Of a stretch of 64,000 nt of DNA, positions 33,167 to 42,609 are shown in pieces. Within the stretch, counting starts at the first letter, position 1. Every line of letters starts with the position of its first letter. Both the position numbers and the translations under genes were made by a program. This stretch comes from Chryseobacterium arthrosphaerae (GTDB lineage: Bacteria > Bacteroidota > Bacteroidia > Flavobacteriales > Weeksellaceae). The notes under the pieces are model-generated. The model did no database searches, was not told the DNA's origin, and saw only the letters and a list, made by a program, of their open reading frames with translations. Location of the stretch: the NCBI RefSeq assembly GCF_001684965.1, contig NZ_MAYG01000032.1:62001-126000 (forward strand). The letters run 5' to 3'.

Positions 33167-35761
33167 ATGAACTTAAACCAATATACTGTAAAATCACAAG
33201 AAGCCATCCAGGCAGCACAACAGGTTGCCATGGAACTCGGCAACCAAAGTATTGAACCTCAACACCTACTTGAAGGTATCTTTCAGGTAGATGAAAATAT
33301 ATCACCTTTCTTACTTAAAAAATCTGAAGCAGATGCCAACCTGGTGAGAGAGCGTAACCGTGAAAGCCTGGAAAAACTCCCTAAAGTACAGGGAGGGAAC
33401 ATCTACCTTTCACAATCCGCCAACAAAGTTTTGCTGGACGCACCCAATATTGCCAAAAAAATGGGCGATGAATATGTAACGATTGAACATTTATGGCTAT
33501 CCCTTTTGGAGACAGGTTCTGAAGTTTCCAAAATGCTGAAAGATATGGGCGTAACCAAAAGCTTACTGGAGGGAGCAATTAAAGAATTAAGAAAAGGGAG
33601 CAAAGCCACTTCTGCAAGCTCTGAAGAGACTTACCAATCCCTGAATAAATATGCTAAAAACTTCAATGAATTAGCAGCGGAAGGAAAACTGGATCCTGTG
33701 ATCGGACGTGATGAAGAGATCAGAAGGGTTTTGCAGATTCTTTCCCGAAGAACAAAAAACAACCCGATCCTCATTGGTGAACCGGGTGTAGGTAAAACAG
33801 CAATTGCTGAAGGAATTGCCCACAGAATCATCAGCGGTGACGTTCCTGAAAATCTGATGGATAAAACTTTATACTCATTGGATATGGGAGCACTGATCGC
33901 CGGCGCCAAATACAAAGGTGAATTTGAAGAGCGTCTGAAATCTGTAGTCAACGAAGTGATTAAATCAGACGGGCAGATCATCCTGTTCATCGATGAGATC
34001 CACACATTGGTAGGTGCCGGTGGCGGCGAAGGCGCCATGGATGCTGCCAACATTCTGAAACCGGCTTTGGCAAGAGGTGAGCTGAGAGCCATCGGAGCCA
34101 CAACGCTGAATGAGTATCAGAAGTATTTTGAAAAGGATAAAGCATTAGAAAGACGTTTCCAGAAGGTAATGGTAGAAGAGCCGGATACGGAGTCTGCAAT
34201 TTCCATTCTTCGTGGGATCAAAGATAAATATGAAGCTCACCATAAGGTAAGAATCAAAGATGAAGCGATTATTGCTGCTGTAGAAATGTCCCAGCGATAT
34301 ATTTCTGACCGTTTTTTACCGGATAAGGCGATTGACCTTATTGATGAGGCTTCTGCCAAACTGAGAATGGAGATCAACTCCAAGCCGGAAGAACTGGATG
34401 TTTTAGACAGAAGACTGATGCAGCTGGAAATTGAACTGGCAGCAATCTCAAGGGAGGGTAACCAGACAAAAATCGACCATTTAAAAGAAGATATTGCTAA
34501 AATTTCTGAAGAGAGAAATGAAATCAATGCCAAATGGCTGAAAGAAAAACAAAAAAGTGAAGATCTTACCCAGATCAAAAAAGATATTGAATCTCTGAAA
34601 TTAGAGGCAGAAAGAGCTTCCAGAGCCGGAGATTATGCAAAGGTAGCGGAGATCCAATATGGAAAACTCCGTGAAAAAGAAGACGAGCTTGCCAAAGTGG
34701 AACTGGAAATGCAGAACCACCAGAATGAGCTGATCAAGGAAGAAGTAACCGCAGAAAATATATCCGAAGTTATTGCTAAATGGACAGGCATTCCTGTTAC
34801 CAAGTTATTGCAATCAGAAAGAGATAAACTGTTGAATCTGGAGTCTGAGCTCCATCACAGAGTGGTAGGACAGGATGAAGCCATTGAAGCCGTAGCGGAT
34901 GCTATCCGAAGAAACAGAGCCGGGCTGAGCGATGATAAGAAACCTATCGGATCTTTCTTATTCCTCGGAACAACCGGAGTCGGAAAAACCGAGCTTGCCA
35001 AAGCACTTGCAGAATTCCTGTTTGATGATGAAAATAATATGACAAGGATTGATATGAGTGAATATCAGGAACGCCACAGTGTTTCCAGGCTGGTAGGTGC
35101 GCCTCCGGGATACGTGGGATATGATGAAGGCGGGCAGCTTACTGAAGCTGTGAGAAGAAGACCTTATTCGGTTGTACTTCTGGATGAGATTGAAAAAGCG
35201 CATCCTGATGTTTTCAATACATTACTGCAGGTTTTGGATGACGGACGTCTGACTGACAACAAGGGGCGTGTGGTGAATTTCAAAAATTCAATCATCATCA
35301 TGACTTCGAATTTAGGATCGCATCTGATTCAGGAGAATTTTGAAAATCTTACCGAGCAAAACCAGGATGAGATTGTGGAAAAAACCAAAGAAGAGGTTTT
35401 TGATCTTCTGAAACAGACTTTACGTCCTGAATTCCTGAACAGGATTGATGAGATCGTATTGTTCCAGCCTTTAAGAAAAAAAGAAATCGGAAAAATCGTT
35501 CAGTATCAGTTGAGAGGATTCAATGATATGTTAGCAAAACGGAATATCGTGATGACATTTACCCAGGATGCCGTAGATTATCTGATGGATAAAGGTTATG
35601 ATCCGGCTTTCGGGGCAAGACCTTTAAAAAGAGTGATCCAGCAGGAAGTGCTGAACAAGCTTTCTAAAGAAATCCTTGCCGGAAAAGTGAACGACGGTGA
35701 CAGAATTACACTGGATTACTTCGTTGAAACAGGCCTGGTATTCAGACCTACCGAACAATAA
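33167..35761 (+). CDS. clpB: ClpB, ATP-dependent disaggregase
   Basis: The 864-residue protein is a class I AAA+ disaggregase. It has an N-terminal Clp-N double repeat (about 1-145), AAA1 with GEPGVGKT (204-211), a coiled-coil middle domain (about 405-525), and AAA2 with GTTGVGKT (601-608) and the C-terminal D2 small domain. It dissolves heat-damaged protein aggregates together with the DnaK system. The ATG at 33167 gives MNLNQYTVKSQEAIQAAQQ, the normal family N-terminus; the frame is open further upstream without family similarity. It is monocistronic with a strong terminator. Confidence 0.97.
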   Translation: MNLNQYTVKSQEAIQAAQQVAMELGNQSIEPQHLLEGIFQVDENISPFLLKKSEADANLVRERNRESLEKLPKVQGGNIYLSQSANKVLLDAPNIAKKMGDEYVTIEHLWLSLLETGSEVSKMLKDMGVTKSLLEGAIKELRKGSKATSASSEETYQSLNKYAKNFNELAAEGKLDPVIGRDEEIRRVLQILSRRTKNNPILIGEPGVGKTAIAEGIAHRIISGDVPENLMDKTLYSLDMGALIAGAKYKGEFEERLKSVVNEVIKSDGQIILFIDEIHTLVGAGGGEGAMDAANILKPALARGELRAIGATTLNEYQKYFEKDKALERRFQKVMVEEPDTESAISILRGIKDKYEAHHKVRIKDEAIIAAVEMSQRYISDRFLPDKAIDLIDEASAKLRMEINSKPEELDVLDRRLMQLEIELAAISREGNQTKIDHLKEDIAKISEERNEINAKWLKEKQKSEDLTQIKKDIESLKLEAERASRAGDYAKVAEIQYGKLREKEDELAKVELEMQNHQNELIKEEVTAENISEVIAKWTGIPVTKLLQSERDKLLNLESELHHRVVGQDEAIEAVADAIRRNRAGLSDDKKPIGSFLFLGTTGVGKTELAKALAEFLFDDENNMTRIDMSEYQERHSVSRLVGAPPGYVGYDEGGQLTEAVRRRPYSVVLLDEIEKAHPDVFNTLLQVLDDGRLTDNKGRVVNFKNSIIIMTSNLGSHLIQENFENLTEQNQDEIVEKTKEEVFDLLKQTLRPEFLNRIDEIVLFQPLRKKEIGKIVQYQLRGFNDMLAKRNIVMTFTQDAVDYLMDKGYDPAFGARPLKRVIQQEVLNKLSKEILAGKVNDGDRITLDYFVETGLVFRPTEQ

Positions 35762-35794
35762 ATAGTTTTTTTTCATATACATTAATTTTTGTAG

Positions 35795-35832
35795 ATAAGT
35801 GCTGTAGAGAAATCTGCGGCACTTATTTTTTC
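35795..35832 (+). terminator. clpB terminator
   Basis: ATAAGTGCTGTAGA (35795-35808), a GAAA tetraloop, and TCTGCGGCACTTAT (35813-35826) form a 14-pair stem with two G-U pairs, followed by six T residues. Confidence 0.9.
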
Positions 35833-35858
35833 TGTACTTTTAAGGCAAATTTTTGCTG

Positions 35859-36764
35859 ATGCATAGAAAATTAATAACCTTTTTATTTTTATTAACATCA
35901 CTTCTTGCCAGTGCTCAGAATAAACTGACATCCCCGTTTTCTCTTACCGATTATCAGAATATGCGTACTGAGTACCTTGAAGCCATCAAGAATAATCCGG
36001 ATATTGTTCCTGAAAACAGATTCTACTATTCAAAAAAGAAACTGGACAGTGTCAATGCCATAAAGCATGACATCATAAGACAGGAATGGATCAGAAAAGG
36101 GGTTGATCCTTCTGCAATTACCGGGGAAGCTCTTCAGAATGCAGAAAGCAACAAGCAATATTATCTGCAATATGCCTATTTTACCACGAACAGAAAAGGA
36201 TATGATTTCTATATTTACGATACCCTGAAACTGATTCTTTCTGATCATAAGAATGTAACAATAGAATATGTATTCGGAAAAGATACAGACACTGAATATC
36301 TTCATAATAAAAAAATAGCCACAGTCAATCAATATTTCAACAGCAACGGCCAGCTGAAAAGAACCGATTCCTATATTCTTCCAACACAGGAAGGCGCAGA
36401 ACGGGAGATCACAGGAATTTCGAAAGAGTACAACATGATCGGAAAACTTCTGTTTGAAGCTGACTGGGAAAAGGAATTCAGACACAATAAAGCCCAGGTG
36501 CTGGCAGCCGGTGATCAATTAGTCCGGCAGCATATCCTGAAAAAGATCAAAAGTAATGATAGCCGGATCAGTGATTTTCAGGCTAAAGAAATGGCAGCCA
36601 ATTTTTTAAAGTACGCCCAAAAAAGCACTCAAAAATTTAAAAGTGATGACAGAATTCCGATGTGGTATATAACGTATTGGACCGTAAGTTCCCGGACAGA
36701 GCTCAAAATCAATGACAAAACACTGCAGATGACTGACATCCGTGACTTTAAGATGCAGGAGTAA
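35859..36764 (+). CDS. Exported hypothetical protein, 301 aa
   Basis: A signal peptide is evident (MHRKLITFLFLLTSLLASAQ). The body is mixed helix and strand without a family motif I recognise. The segment DSVNAIKHDIIRQEWIRKGVDPSAI resembles the region ELFKKGVDTTKMTWA in the DUF6624 protein at 13793-14509, so a distant relationship is possible. The ATG at 35859 was preferred over a TTG two codons earlier. It is periplasmic or surface-exposed, function unknown. Confidence 0.75.
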   Translation: MHRKLITFLFLLTSLLASAQNKLTSPFSLTDYQNMRTEYLEAIKNNPDIVPENRFYYSKKKLDSVNAIKHDIIRQEWIRKGVDPSAITGEALQNAESNKQYYLQYAYFTTNRKGYDFYIYDTLKLILSDHKNVTIEYVFGKDTDTEYLHNKKIATVNQYFNSNGQLKRTDSYILPTQEGAEREITGISKEYNMIGKLLFEADWEKEFRHNKAQVLAAGDQLVRQHILKKIKSNDSRISDFQAKEMAANFLKYAQKSTQKFKSDDRIPMWYITYWTVSSRTELKINDKTLQMTDIRDFKMQE

Positions 36765-36904
36765 TCCGTATTTTTAATATAAACATCATCTATTCCCGGT
36801 AATAAATTAATCTATCCAACAATTCCAGATCATATTTATCCTTTTAATGTGAAATATTACTATCTTTAATACACCAACAAATTATTAACTAAAACAAAAT
36901 CAGT

Positions 36905-37057
36905 ATGAAAAAGTTAAAAAGAAGTGAATTAAAGAAAATTGACGGCGGAGTCATTGCGCCGATCATCATGTGTGATGAAAATATGAACTGCCCACCCAAT
37001 CTGTGCTGCACTCAAGGATACATCTGCAGGGACTGGAGGAAATACCCTTGCATTTAA
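36905..37057 (+). CDS. Double-glycine leader peptide with six-cysteine knottin-like core, 50 aa
   Basis: This short gene encodes MKKLKRSELKKIDGG followed by a 35-residue core. The leader matches the Bacteroidota/Chryseobacterium bacteriocin-like type (LKRSELKKIDGG), with cleavage expected after Gly15. The core has six cysteines spaced C-x5-C-x4-CC-x5-C-x7-C, the C-C-CC-C-C order of inhibitor cystine knots. The stretch CPPNLCCTQGYIC resembles the hevein chitin-binding motif. A TATCTTTA box (36861-36868) lies 36 bases upstream and a strong terminator 10 bases downstream, supporting a real gene. No C39-peptidase exporter is adjacent, so processing would act in trans. Toxin, signal or lectin roles are all open. 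Confidence 0.8.
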   Translation: MKKLKRSELKKIDGGVIAPIIMCDENMNCPPNLCCTQGYICRDWRKYPCI

Positions 37058-37067
37058 GGAAAATTTT

Positions 37068-37093
37068 AAAGCGGAGATCATTCTCCGCTTTTT
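37068..37093 (+). terminator. Terminator of the leader-peptide gene
   Basis: AAAGCGGAGA (37068-37077), loop TCAT, TCTCCGCTTT (37082-37091), then more T. The stem is a perfect ten pairs. Confidence 0.9.
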
Positions 37094-37242
37094 ATATCAT
37101 TCACAACTGTTTCTGTACTTGCACAATCCGTAAAAACCCGGTAAAATTAACAGTATAATTCCCATTTCATCCATGTGTTTTCTAGGAAATTTTTCACGAA
37201 ATTTGCATATTAACTGAAATGTATATTATAAACACTAAAGCT

Positions 37243-37782
37243 ATGAGTACAGAATCAAACAACCCCCTACAACCAGGTGTAATGTCTAACAGTCTTATTA
37301 AAGTTTTAGTAGACAATTATCGCCAGAACCACTTGACTGTTATTAAAAATAACTTAGGAATAGAAGACGCTCATTCTATATGGTTTGATCTTCCGAAACT
37401 GAAAAGGTTTATTGCAATGGTAGAAGCAGAAGCCCTTAAAACCAATCCTGAAACTACCGATGAGGATCTTGGGATCAGATTTTACTACGCTTCCTATCCC
37501 AAAGCTGAAAACTGGGATATCATGGCTTCCCATCCGGTCCCTAAGGAATATGCTGAAAAACATACATTGGTGATGATTCCTACAGTGAAAAGCACCAATG
37601 AAGATGGAAATGTTCTTCATTCTGACTTCAATACACTTCAGGCCAGCGGCAGGTCTTTAGGATTAAGTGCAGCCAAAAGAGGAGGAACTTCCAATGACGG
37701 GTCTTCAGATGATGACGGAACCATCGGGGAAAATCACGGACTGCTTATCCCGCCATCAGCACCTATGGGTGAATCTTATTAA
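37243..37782 (+). CDS. Hypothetical protein linked to a two-component module, 179 aa
   Basis: This is a soluble protein without a signal peptide. Visible features are LPKLKRFIAMVEAEALKTNPE and a Gly/Ser/Asp-rich C-terminal tail (SNDGSSDDDGTIGENHG). I know no family name, though similar small proteins occur before membrane-protein/NarL-kinase modules in flavobacteria. The ATG at 37243 (MSTESNN) was chosen; an earlier in-frame ATG at 37219 is possible. It precedes the membrane protein by 26 bases and is probably in the same operon as the kinase and regulator. Confidence 0.7.
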   Translation: MSTESNNPLQPGVMSNSLIKVLVDNYRQNHLTVIKNNLGIEDAHSIWFDLPKLKRFIAMVEAEALKTNPETTDEDLGIRFYYASYPKAENWDIMASHPVPKEYAEKHTLVMIPTVKSTNEDGNVLHSDFNTLQASGRSLGLSAAKRGGTSNDGSSDDDGTIGENHGLLIPPSAPMGESY

Positions 37783-37808
37783 TTACCATTTATATTTCAA
37801 AACACAAC

Positions 37809-38453
37809 ATGACTGATTTCCAGGTATTTGTTCAAAACAGCATGCTTTTCTCTGAAGGGCTTGCTGCATTCGTTGCACTTTTATATTACAGGCGTTTAAA
37901 AGAACTACAATGGAAGCTCCTTGTGGTGTATCTGGTTATCATTTTTCTGGGGGAAGCATATAGTAAATGGGGATACTTTTCTCATGTTACCAAAGCCCAG
38001 TATTATAATTATCTTTTAATACCTATCCAGTTCATATTTTTATATTGGCTGTACGCAGCAAAATCTTTAGGAAGACCTAAGCTGTTCTGGATATTATCCA
38101 TCTTATATTTACTTTCATTTATTCCCAACGAGCTGTATTTTGCGAAGAATAAAATAGTATTTGCCTTCAATTACACATTTGGGTGCTTTATGCTGATGAT
38201 ACTGGTAATCATGGAGTATTATAAACAAATTACTTCACAGGAAATTCTCAATTTTTATAAGAACAAAATGTTTTATATTAACCTGGGGATTACATTGGCC
38301 TATATAGGAACGTTACCTTTTATGGCATTTATGTCACTTCTGGTAAAATACAAAGAGATCTGGGATATCTATTTCAGTTATTTCCTGATCTCCGGGTTCG
38401 TATTGTATATTTTATTTGCAAGTTCATTCATATGGGGAAAACGGAGCTCTTAA
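37809..38453 (+). CDS. Seven-helix membrane protein of a two-component module
   Basis: The 214-residue protein has about seven hydrophobic helices with short loops (for example LLVVYLVIIFLGEAY and LLIPIQFIFLYWLYA) and no catalytic motif. Its gene overlaps the downstream histidine kinase gene by 22 bases, so the two are coupled. It may act as the sensing membrane component for the kinase, which has only one short transmembrane helix and no sensor domain of its own. Confidence 0.75.
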   Translation: MTDFQVFVQNSMLFSEGLAAFVALLYYRRLKELQWKLLVVYLVIIFLGEAYSKWGYFSHVTKAQYYNYLLIPIQFIFLYWLYAAKSLGRPKLFWILSILYLLSFIPNELYFAKNKIVFAFNYTFGCFMLMILVIMEYYKQITSQEILNFYKNKMFYINLGITLAYIGTLPFMAFMSLLVKYKEIWDIYFSYFLISGFVLYILFASSFIWGKRSS

Positions 38454-39217
38454 TCGTCATCATTCTGTTTAATATACTTTTTGTAATGTTCATCGTTGCA
38501 GTGATGATCTATATCATCAACTACAGACGGCGCAAAAAGGAATACCTGAATGAAATTGAGATGAAAAATGAACTTCATCAGCGGGAACTCCTGTCTACCC
38601 AGCTGGAGATTCAGCAGGCCACCATGCAGCAGATCGGGCGTGAGCTTCATGACAATATTGGCCAAAAGCTGACATTGGTAAGCCTGTACGTACAGCAGAT
38701 GCTCTACGAAAATAGGGCACCGGAAGCCAATGAAAGGATTGATCAGGTCTCGCAGATCATCAACCAGTCTCTGCAGGATCTCAGGAGTCTTTCAAAAACC
38801 TTAACGGATGACAATATCAACCAGAAGGAAATTGTAACTTTGATTCAGGAAGAAGTAGACAATACCAATTCATTCAGGAAATGTAAAGTAAGTTTTAAAC
38901 ATAATTTCAATCAGCTTGATCTGGGTTTTGTTCATAAAAATGTACTTCTGAGAATTACCCAGGAATTTATCCAGAACAGTATAAAACACTCCGGCTGTCA
39001 GAATATTTTCATCAGCCTGAATACATCGGAGGATATTCTCTGGGAACTTACCATTCATGATGACGGTAAAGGATTTGACACCACAAAACTAACTTCCAAC
39101 GGGATCGGCCTTACCAATATGAAGAACAGGGCCGAGATCATAGGTGCCCAATTCTGTCTTGAAAGCCAGGAAAACAAAGGGACCACACTTAATATTATTT
39201 TTAAAAAGCAGTCATGA
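38432..39217 (+). CDS. NarL-type sensor histidine kinase
   Basis: The 261-residue protein has one N-terminal transmembrane helix (LLIVIILFNILFVMFIVAVMI), a coiled linker and a HisKA_3 dimerisation helix with the phospho-acceptor His73 in GRELHDNIGQKL. The HATPase part has the N-box QEFIQNSIKHS, the G1 box DDGKGFD and the G2 box GIGLTNMKNRAE. There is no periplasmic sensor domain. It ends in an ATGA overlap with the response regulator gene, a direct indication of a cognate pair. Confidence 0.92.
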   Translation: MGKTELLIVIILFNILFVMFIVAVMIYIINYRRRKKEYLNEIEMKNELHQRELLSTQLEIQQATMQQIGRELHDNIGQKLTLVSLYVQQMLYENRAPEANERIDQVSQIINQSLQDLRSLSKTLTDDNINQKEIVTLIQEEVDNTNSFRKCKVSFKHNFNQLDLGFVHKNVLLRITQEFIQNSIKHSGCQNIFISLNTSEDILWELTIHDDGKGFDTTKLTSNGIGLTNMKNRAEIIGAQFCLESQENKGTTLNIIFKKQS

Positions 39218-39852
39218 AAAAATCTATTGTAATCGTTGACGACCATATACTTATCGCCAAAGCCCTGGAAGGCATTATCAGTAATTTCAGTGAATTTGAG
39301 GTCATTTACGTCTGTGAAAACGGCAAAGACCTTATTGAAAAATTCGAAGAAGGTAACCGCATTCCGGATATTATCCTTTTAGACATCAGCATGCCGATCA
39401 TGGATGGCTTTGAAACGGCAGCATGGCTTACAAAAAACCATCCTGACATCAAGGTCATGGCCCTCAGTATGCAGGGTGACGACAACAGCGTGATCAAAAT
39501 GATCAAAAACGGCGCAAAAGGCTATCTTCTGAAAAACACACATCCGAAAGATCTTGAAACAGCACTTTCCAGACTGAATACCGATGGATTCTTCTATCCT
39601 GAGTGGGCATCAAAAATCATCTTCTCCAATCTTGGCAAAGAAGAATCGGAAGTGTCGATAAAGATTTCCGAACGCGAAAAAGAATTTCTGAAATATACTG
39701 TGACAGAACTAAGTTACAAGGAAATTGCAGACAGAATGTGCTGCAGCCCGAGAACCGTAGAAAGCTACAGGGATCAGCTTTGTGAAAAACTGGATCTTAA
39801 AACCCGTGTGGGGCTGGCTGTTTTTGCTATTAAAAATGGATTTGCAGGCTAA
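39214..39852 (+). CDS. NarL/LuxR-family response regulator
   Basis: The 212-residue regulator has a receiver domain with acidic pocket VDDH and phospho-acceptor Asp57 in LLDISMPIMDG. The C-terminal LuxR-type helix-turn-helix contains LSYKEIADRMCCSPRTVESYRDQLCEKLDLKTR. It is the cognate partner of the overlapping kinase gene. Its targets are unknown; the three M43 protease genes start 250 bases downstream behind their own promoter. Confidence 0.93.
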   Translation: MKKSIVIVDDHILIAKALEGIISNFSEFEVIYVCENGKDLIEKFEEGNRIPDIILLDISMPIMDGFETAAWLTKNHPDIKVMALSMQGDDNSVIKMIKNGAKGYLLKNTHPKDLETALSRLNTDGFFYPEWASKIIFSNLGKEESEVSIKISEREKEFLKYTVTELSYKEIADRMCCSPRTVESYRDQLCEKLDLKTRVGLAVFAIKNGFAG

Positions 39853-40043
39853 AAAGATACATTAAAAATATTCTTACAATAATAATTAATATTGAAATTA
39901 TTTCTTAAAAAGAATCACAAAAACTAAAAACAAAAACCATTTTTACAAAATTAAATAAAATTCAATATTAAATTAAAAATAATAAAATATATTCAATAAA
40001 AACAATCATTAAATAGGAATAATTTAAATAAATAATAAAATCA

Positions 40044-40075
40044 TTTGCATATTAATTTCAAATAATATAATTTCA
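40044..40075 (+). promoter_or_regulatory. Promoter of M43 protease gene 1
   Basis: TTTG (40044-40047) and TAATTTCA (40068-40075) are 20 bases apart and close to the Bacteroidota consensus. They lie in a very AT-rich 250-base leader. The same pair with the same spacing precedes the second protease gene. Confidence 0.6.
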
Positions 40076-40104
40076 TACCCTCAAAAAAATAAAAAAATTG
40101 TGAT

Positions 40105-41115
40105 ATGAAAAAAATCTTATTTGGAACGCTTATGCTTGGTTTAATGACAGCCTGTAACAGTGACAATGTGAATAATCAGAATGAAGAATCCACAGATACT
40201 TCTGTTCCGGCTGCAGGAGCTGCCTCTCTGAGCAGAAGCTGTCTTTCTGAGGAGATAAGACAGGAAGCTTTACAGAACAGTCCGGAACTGAGACAGAGAT
40301 TTGCCGAACTGGAAGCCAATACCCAAAAATTCTCCGATGAAATACAACTGGGAAAAGTTCTTACAGACGGTACTGTTGAAATTCCTGTAGTGGTAAATGT
40401 TTTATACAGCAATGCTGCCGAAAATATTTCTGACGCAAGAATTGCAGAACAAATTGAAGTATTGAATGCTGATTACAGCGGCACCAATACAGACATCACA
40501 AAAGTTCCTTCAGAATTCCAGCCTGTAAAAGCCGGAGATGTAAAAGTAAAATTCAGACTGGCCAATACCGTAAGAAAGTCCACAACCACTACAAGCTGGG
40601 TAAAAGACACCATGAAAAAATCAGCTAACGGCGGAATAGATGCTACCAGCCCGGCCAATTATCTTAATATATGGATAGTGGGTAAAGTAGTAAGCAGTGA
40701 CGGAAGAACCATTCTTGGATACGCCACCTTCCCTGAGTCTGCCGGATTATGGAATGACGGAGTTGTAATTCCTGCCCCTTATTTTGGAAAAACAGGAGCC
40801 GCAGCCAACTTCAACCTGGGAAGAACAGCAACCCATGAGGTAGGACACTATCTTAATCTAAGACATATATGGGGGGATGCAAAATGTGGTGATGACCTGG
40901 TAGCTGATACCCCAACACAAACCTCAGAAAATTACGATACCCCTACTTACCCGCTTTACAATCGTTGTAACGGGAAAAACAGATCCGTAATGTTTATGAA
41001 TTATATGGATTATGTAAACGACGCAGCTATGTTTATGTTTACAGCCGGACAAAAAACAAGAATGCAGTCTGTAGTAGCTTCTAACGGTGCCAGATCCGGA
41101 TTAAGAGAATACTAA
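40105..41115 (+). CDS. M43 family zinc metalloprotease lipoprotein 1
   Basis: This is a pappalysin/cytophagalysin-type metalloprotease of 336 residues. A lipoprotein signal ends at Cys17 (GLMTACNSDN). The zinc site is HEVGH (244-248) with His254, extended as HEVGHYLNLRHIWG. C-terminal M43 features are CGDDLVADTP and the Met-turn region FMNYMDY. No sorting domain is present, so it is a membrane-anchored lipoprotein, possibly on the cell surface given the acidic residues after Cys. It is the first of three tandem paralogues and is closest to copy 3. Confidence 0.92.
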   Translation: MKKILFGTLMLGLMTACNSDNVNNQNEESTDTSVPAAGAASLSRSCLSEEIRQEALQNSPELRQRFAELEANTQKFSDEIQLGKVLTDGTVEIPVVVNVLYSNAAENISDARIAEQIEVLNADYSGTNTDITKVPSEFQPVKAGDVKVKFRLANTVRKSTTTTSWVKDTMKKSANGGIDATSPANYLNIWIVGKVVSSDGRTILGYATFPESAGLWNDGVVIPAPYFGKTGAAANFNLGRTATHEVGHYLNLRHIWGDAKCGDDLVADTPTQTSENYDTPTYPLYNRCNGKNRSVMFMNYMDYVNDAAMFMFTAGQKTRMQSVVASNGARSGLREY

Positions 41116-41138
41116 GCCCATAACCTTTAAAATATTTT

Positions 41139-41172
41139 AAATCTATCTCGGTTTCTGAGATAGATTTTTTTT
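41139..41172 (+). terminator. Terminator of M43 gene 1
   Basis: AAATCTATCTC (41139-41149) pairs perfectly with GAGATAGATTT (41157-41167), followed by further T residues. Nearly the same hairpin follows the other two protease genes. Confidence 0.9.
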
Positions 41173-41503
41173 ATCCTTTTACGCCTGTTAAATCTCAGAA
41201 AATCAGCAAAAACAACAATAGAATGATAATATTATTATAAAAACATTAAAAAGAAGAATAAACCATGACATTCAGACCTTTTGTTTTGCTTAAAAAATAG
41301 TTTTCTGATTGAAATTATAGTAAAAAACATTCTACTAATTAAACAAAAAACAAAATTATTTACATTTAAAAATACACTTAACAGTGAAATACAACTAAAA
41401 ATCTATAAAATTGATTAAAATTCAAAATATAATCAATTAATATAAAATATAATCAATTAAAACACTGATTAAATAAGAATAATTTAAATAAAATGTAAAA
41501 TAA
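41173..41503. other. AT-rich spacer before M43 gene 2
   Basis: This stretch has no ORF or RNA gene that I can support. After a short TTTTACGCC-containing segment that recurs after copy 3, it becomes almost pure A/T, with repeated AATCAATTAA words (around 41430-41460). It matches the leader of copy 1 in its last 100 bases. Confidence 0.55.
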
Positions 41504-41535
41504 TTTGTATATCAATTTTAAATAATATAATTTCA
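41504..41535 (+). promoter_or_regulatory. Promoter of M43 protease gene 2
   Basis: TTTG (41504-41507), 20 bases, TAATTTCA (41528-41535), 26 bases before the ATG. Sequence and spacing are nearly identical to the promoter of copy 1. Confidence 0.6.
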
Positions 41536-41561
41536 CATCCTCAAATTCAAAATATAGTGAT

Positions 41562-42578
41562 ATGAAAAAATTCATGTTTGGAGCCCTGATTCTGGGCTTA
41601 CTGTCGGCCTGTAATACCGACAGCCTTACCAATCAAAATGAAACCCCTATGAACCAGGATGAGGTTCCTGCAGGAAGCGCTGCGAAAAGAAGCTGTCTTT
41701 CAGAAGAAATAAGAGAGAAAATGCTGCAGAAAAACCCTGCCCTGAGACAAAAAATGAATGAAATTGAAGTCGGAGCCGAGAGATATGCCAATAACCTTGC
41801 ACTAGGCAAAGTTCTGGCAGATGGAACCGTAGAGATCCCGGTTGTTTTTAATGTAATCTACAACACTGCAACCCAGAATGTTTCTGATGCAAGAATCGCA
41901 GAACAGATCGCTGTTCTGAATGCTGATTACGGCGGCACCAACTCCGATGTTACTAAGATCCCTTCAGCATTTCAGCCCTCAGCAGCAGGTGATGTAAAAA
42001 TCCGTTTCAAACTGGTGGCGACCAACCGGAAGCAAAGCTCAAAAACAGGCTGGCGATCTGATCTTGAAGAAATGAAAAAAGCCAGTACAGGAGGGATTAC
42101 AGCTACTGATGTAACCAAAAACATGAATATCTGGGTAGTCAACTCAATACTTGACGAAAATAATCAGCCGGGGACCTTAGGGTATGCTTATTATCCTGAA
42201 CATGCAGGACAATGGTATGACGGTCTTGTAATTGGCTACAACTATATCGGGAAAACAGGAGCTTCTGCCCCATTCAATCTTGGAAGAACAGTAACGCATG
42301 AAGTAGGACATTACCTGAATCTTCCACACCTTTGGGGATCAAGCGATGCAGGATGCCAGACAGATTACTCTAATGACACACCGCTTTCTCCCGGCCCTAA
42401 CTATGGAACTCCAACTTATCCCCTTAACAGATCCTGCGGAGGCGTAAGCCGTTCTCAGATGTTTATGAACTATATGGATTATGTAGATGATAAAGCCATG
42501 TTCATGTTCTCTGCCAACCAGAAAACAAGAATGCAGGCTGTAGTTTCAGCATCTGGCCCAAGATCCGGTTTAAGATAA
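41562..42578 (+). CDS. M43 family zinc metalloprotease lipoprotein 2
   Basis: The 338-residue protein has a lipobox ending at Cys17 (GLLSACNTDS). The zinc motif is HEVGHYLNLPHLWG, and DAGCQTDYSNDTP and FMNYMDY follow. It is the most diverged of the three: the specificity region differs (SSKTGWRSDLEEMKKASTGG) and Pro replaces Arg in the zinc motif. A conserved promoter and terminator suggest separate transcription. It is probably a cell-envelope protease with a substrate range different from copies 1 and 3. Confidence 0.92.
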   Translation: MKKFMFGALILGLLSACNTDSLTNQNETPMNQDEVPAGSAAKRSCLSEEIREKMLQKNPALRQKMNEIEVGAERYANNLALGKVLADGTVEIPVVFNVIYNTATQNVSDARIAEQIAVLNADYGGTNSDVTKIPSAFQPSAAGDVKIRFKLVATNRKQSSKTGWRSDLEEMKKASTGGITATDVTKNMNIWVVNSILDENNQPGTLGYAYYPEHAGQWYDGLVIGYNYIGKTGASAPFNLGRTVTHEVGHYLNLPHLWGSSDAGCQTDYSNDTPLSPGPNYGTPTYPLNRSCGGVSRSQMFMNYMDYVDDKAMFMFSANQKTRMQAVVSASGPRSGLR

Positions 42579-42609
42579 TCACCATCTTCATTAACAATAA
42601 AAACATTTA

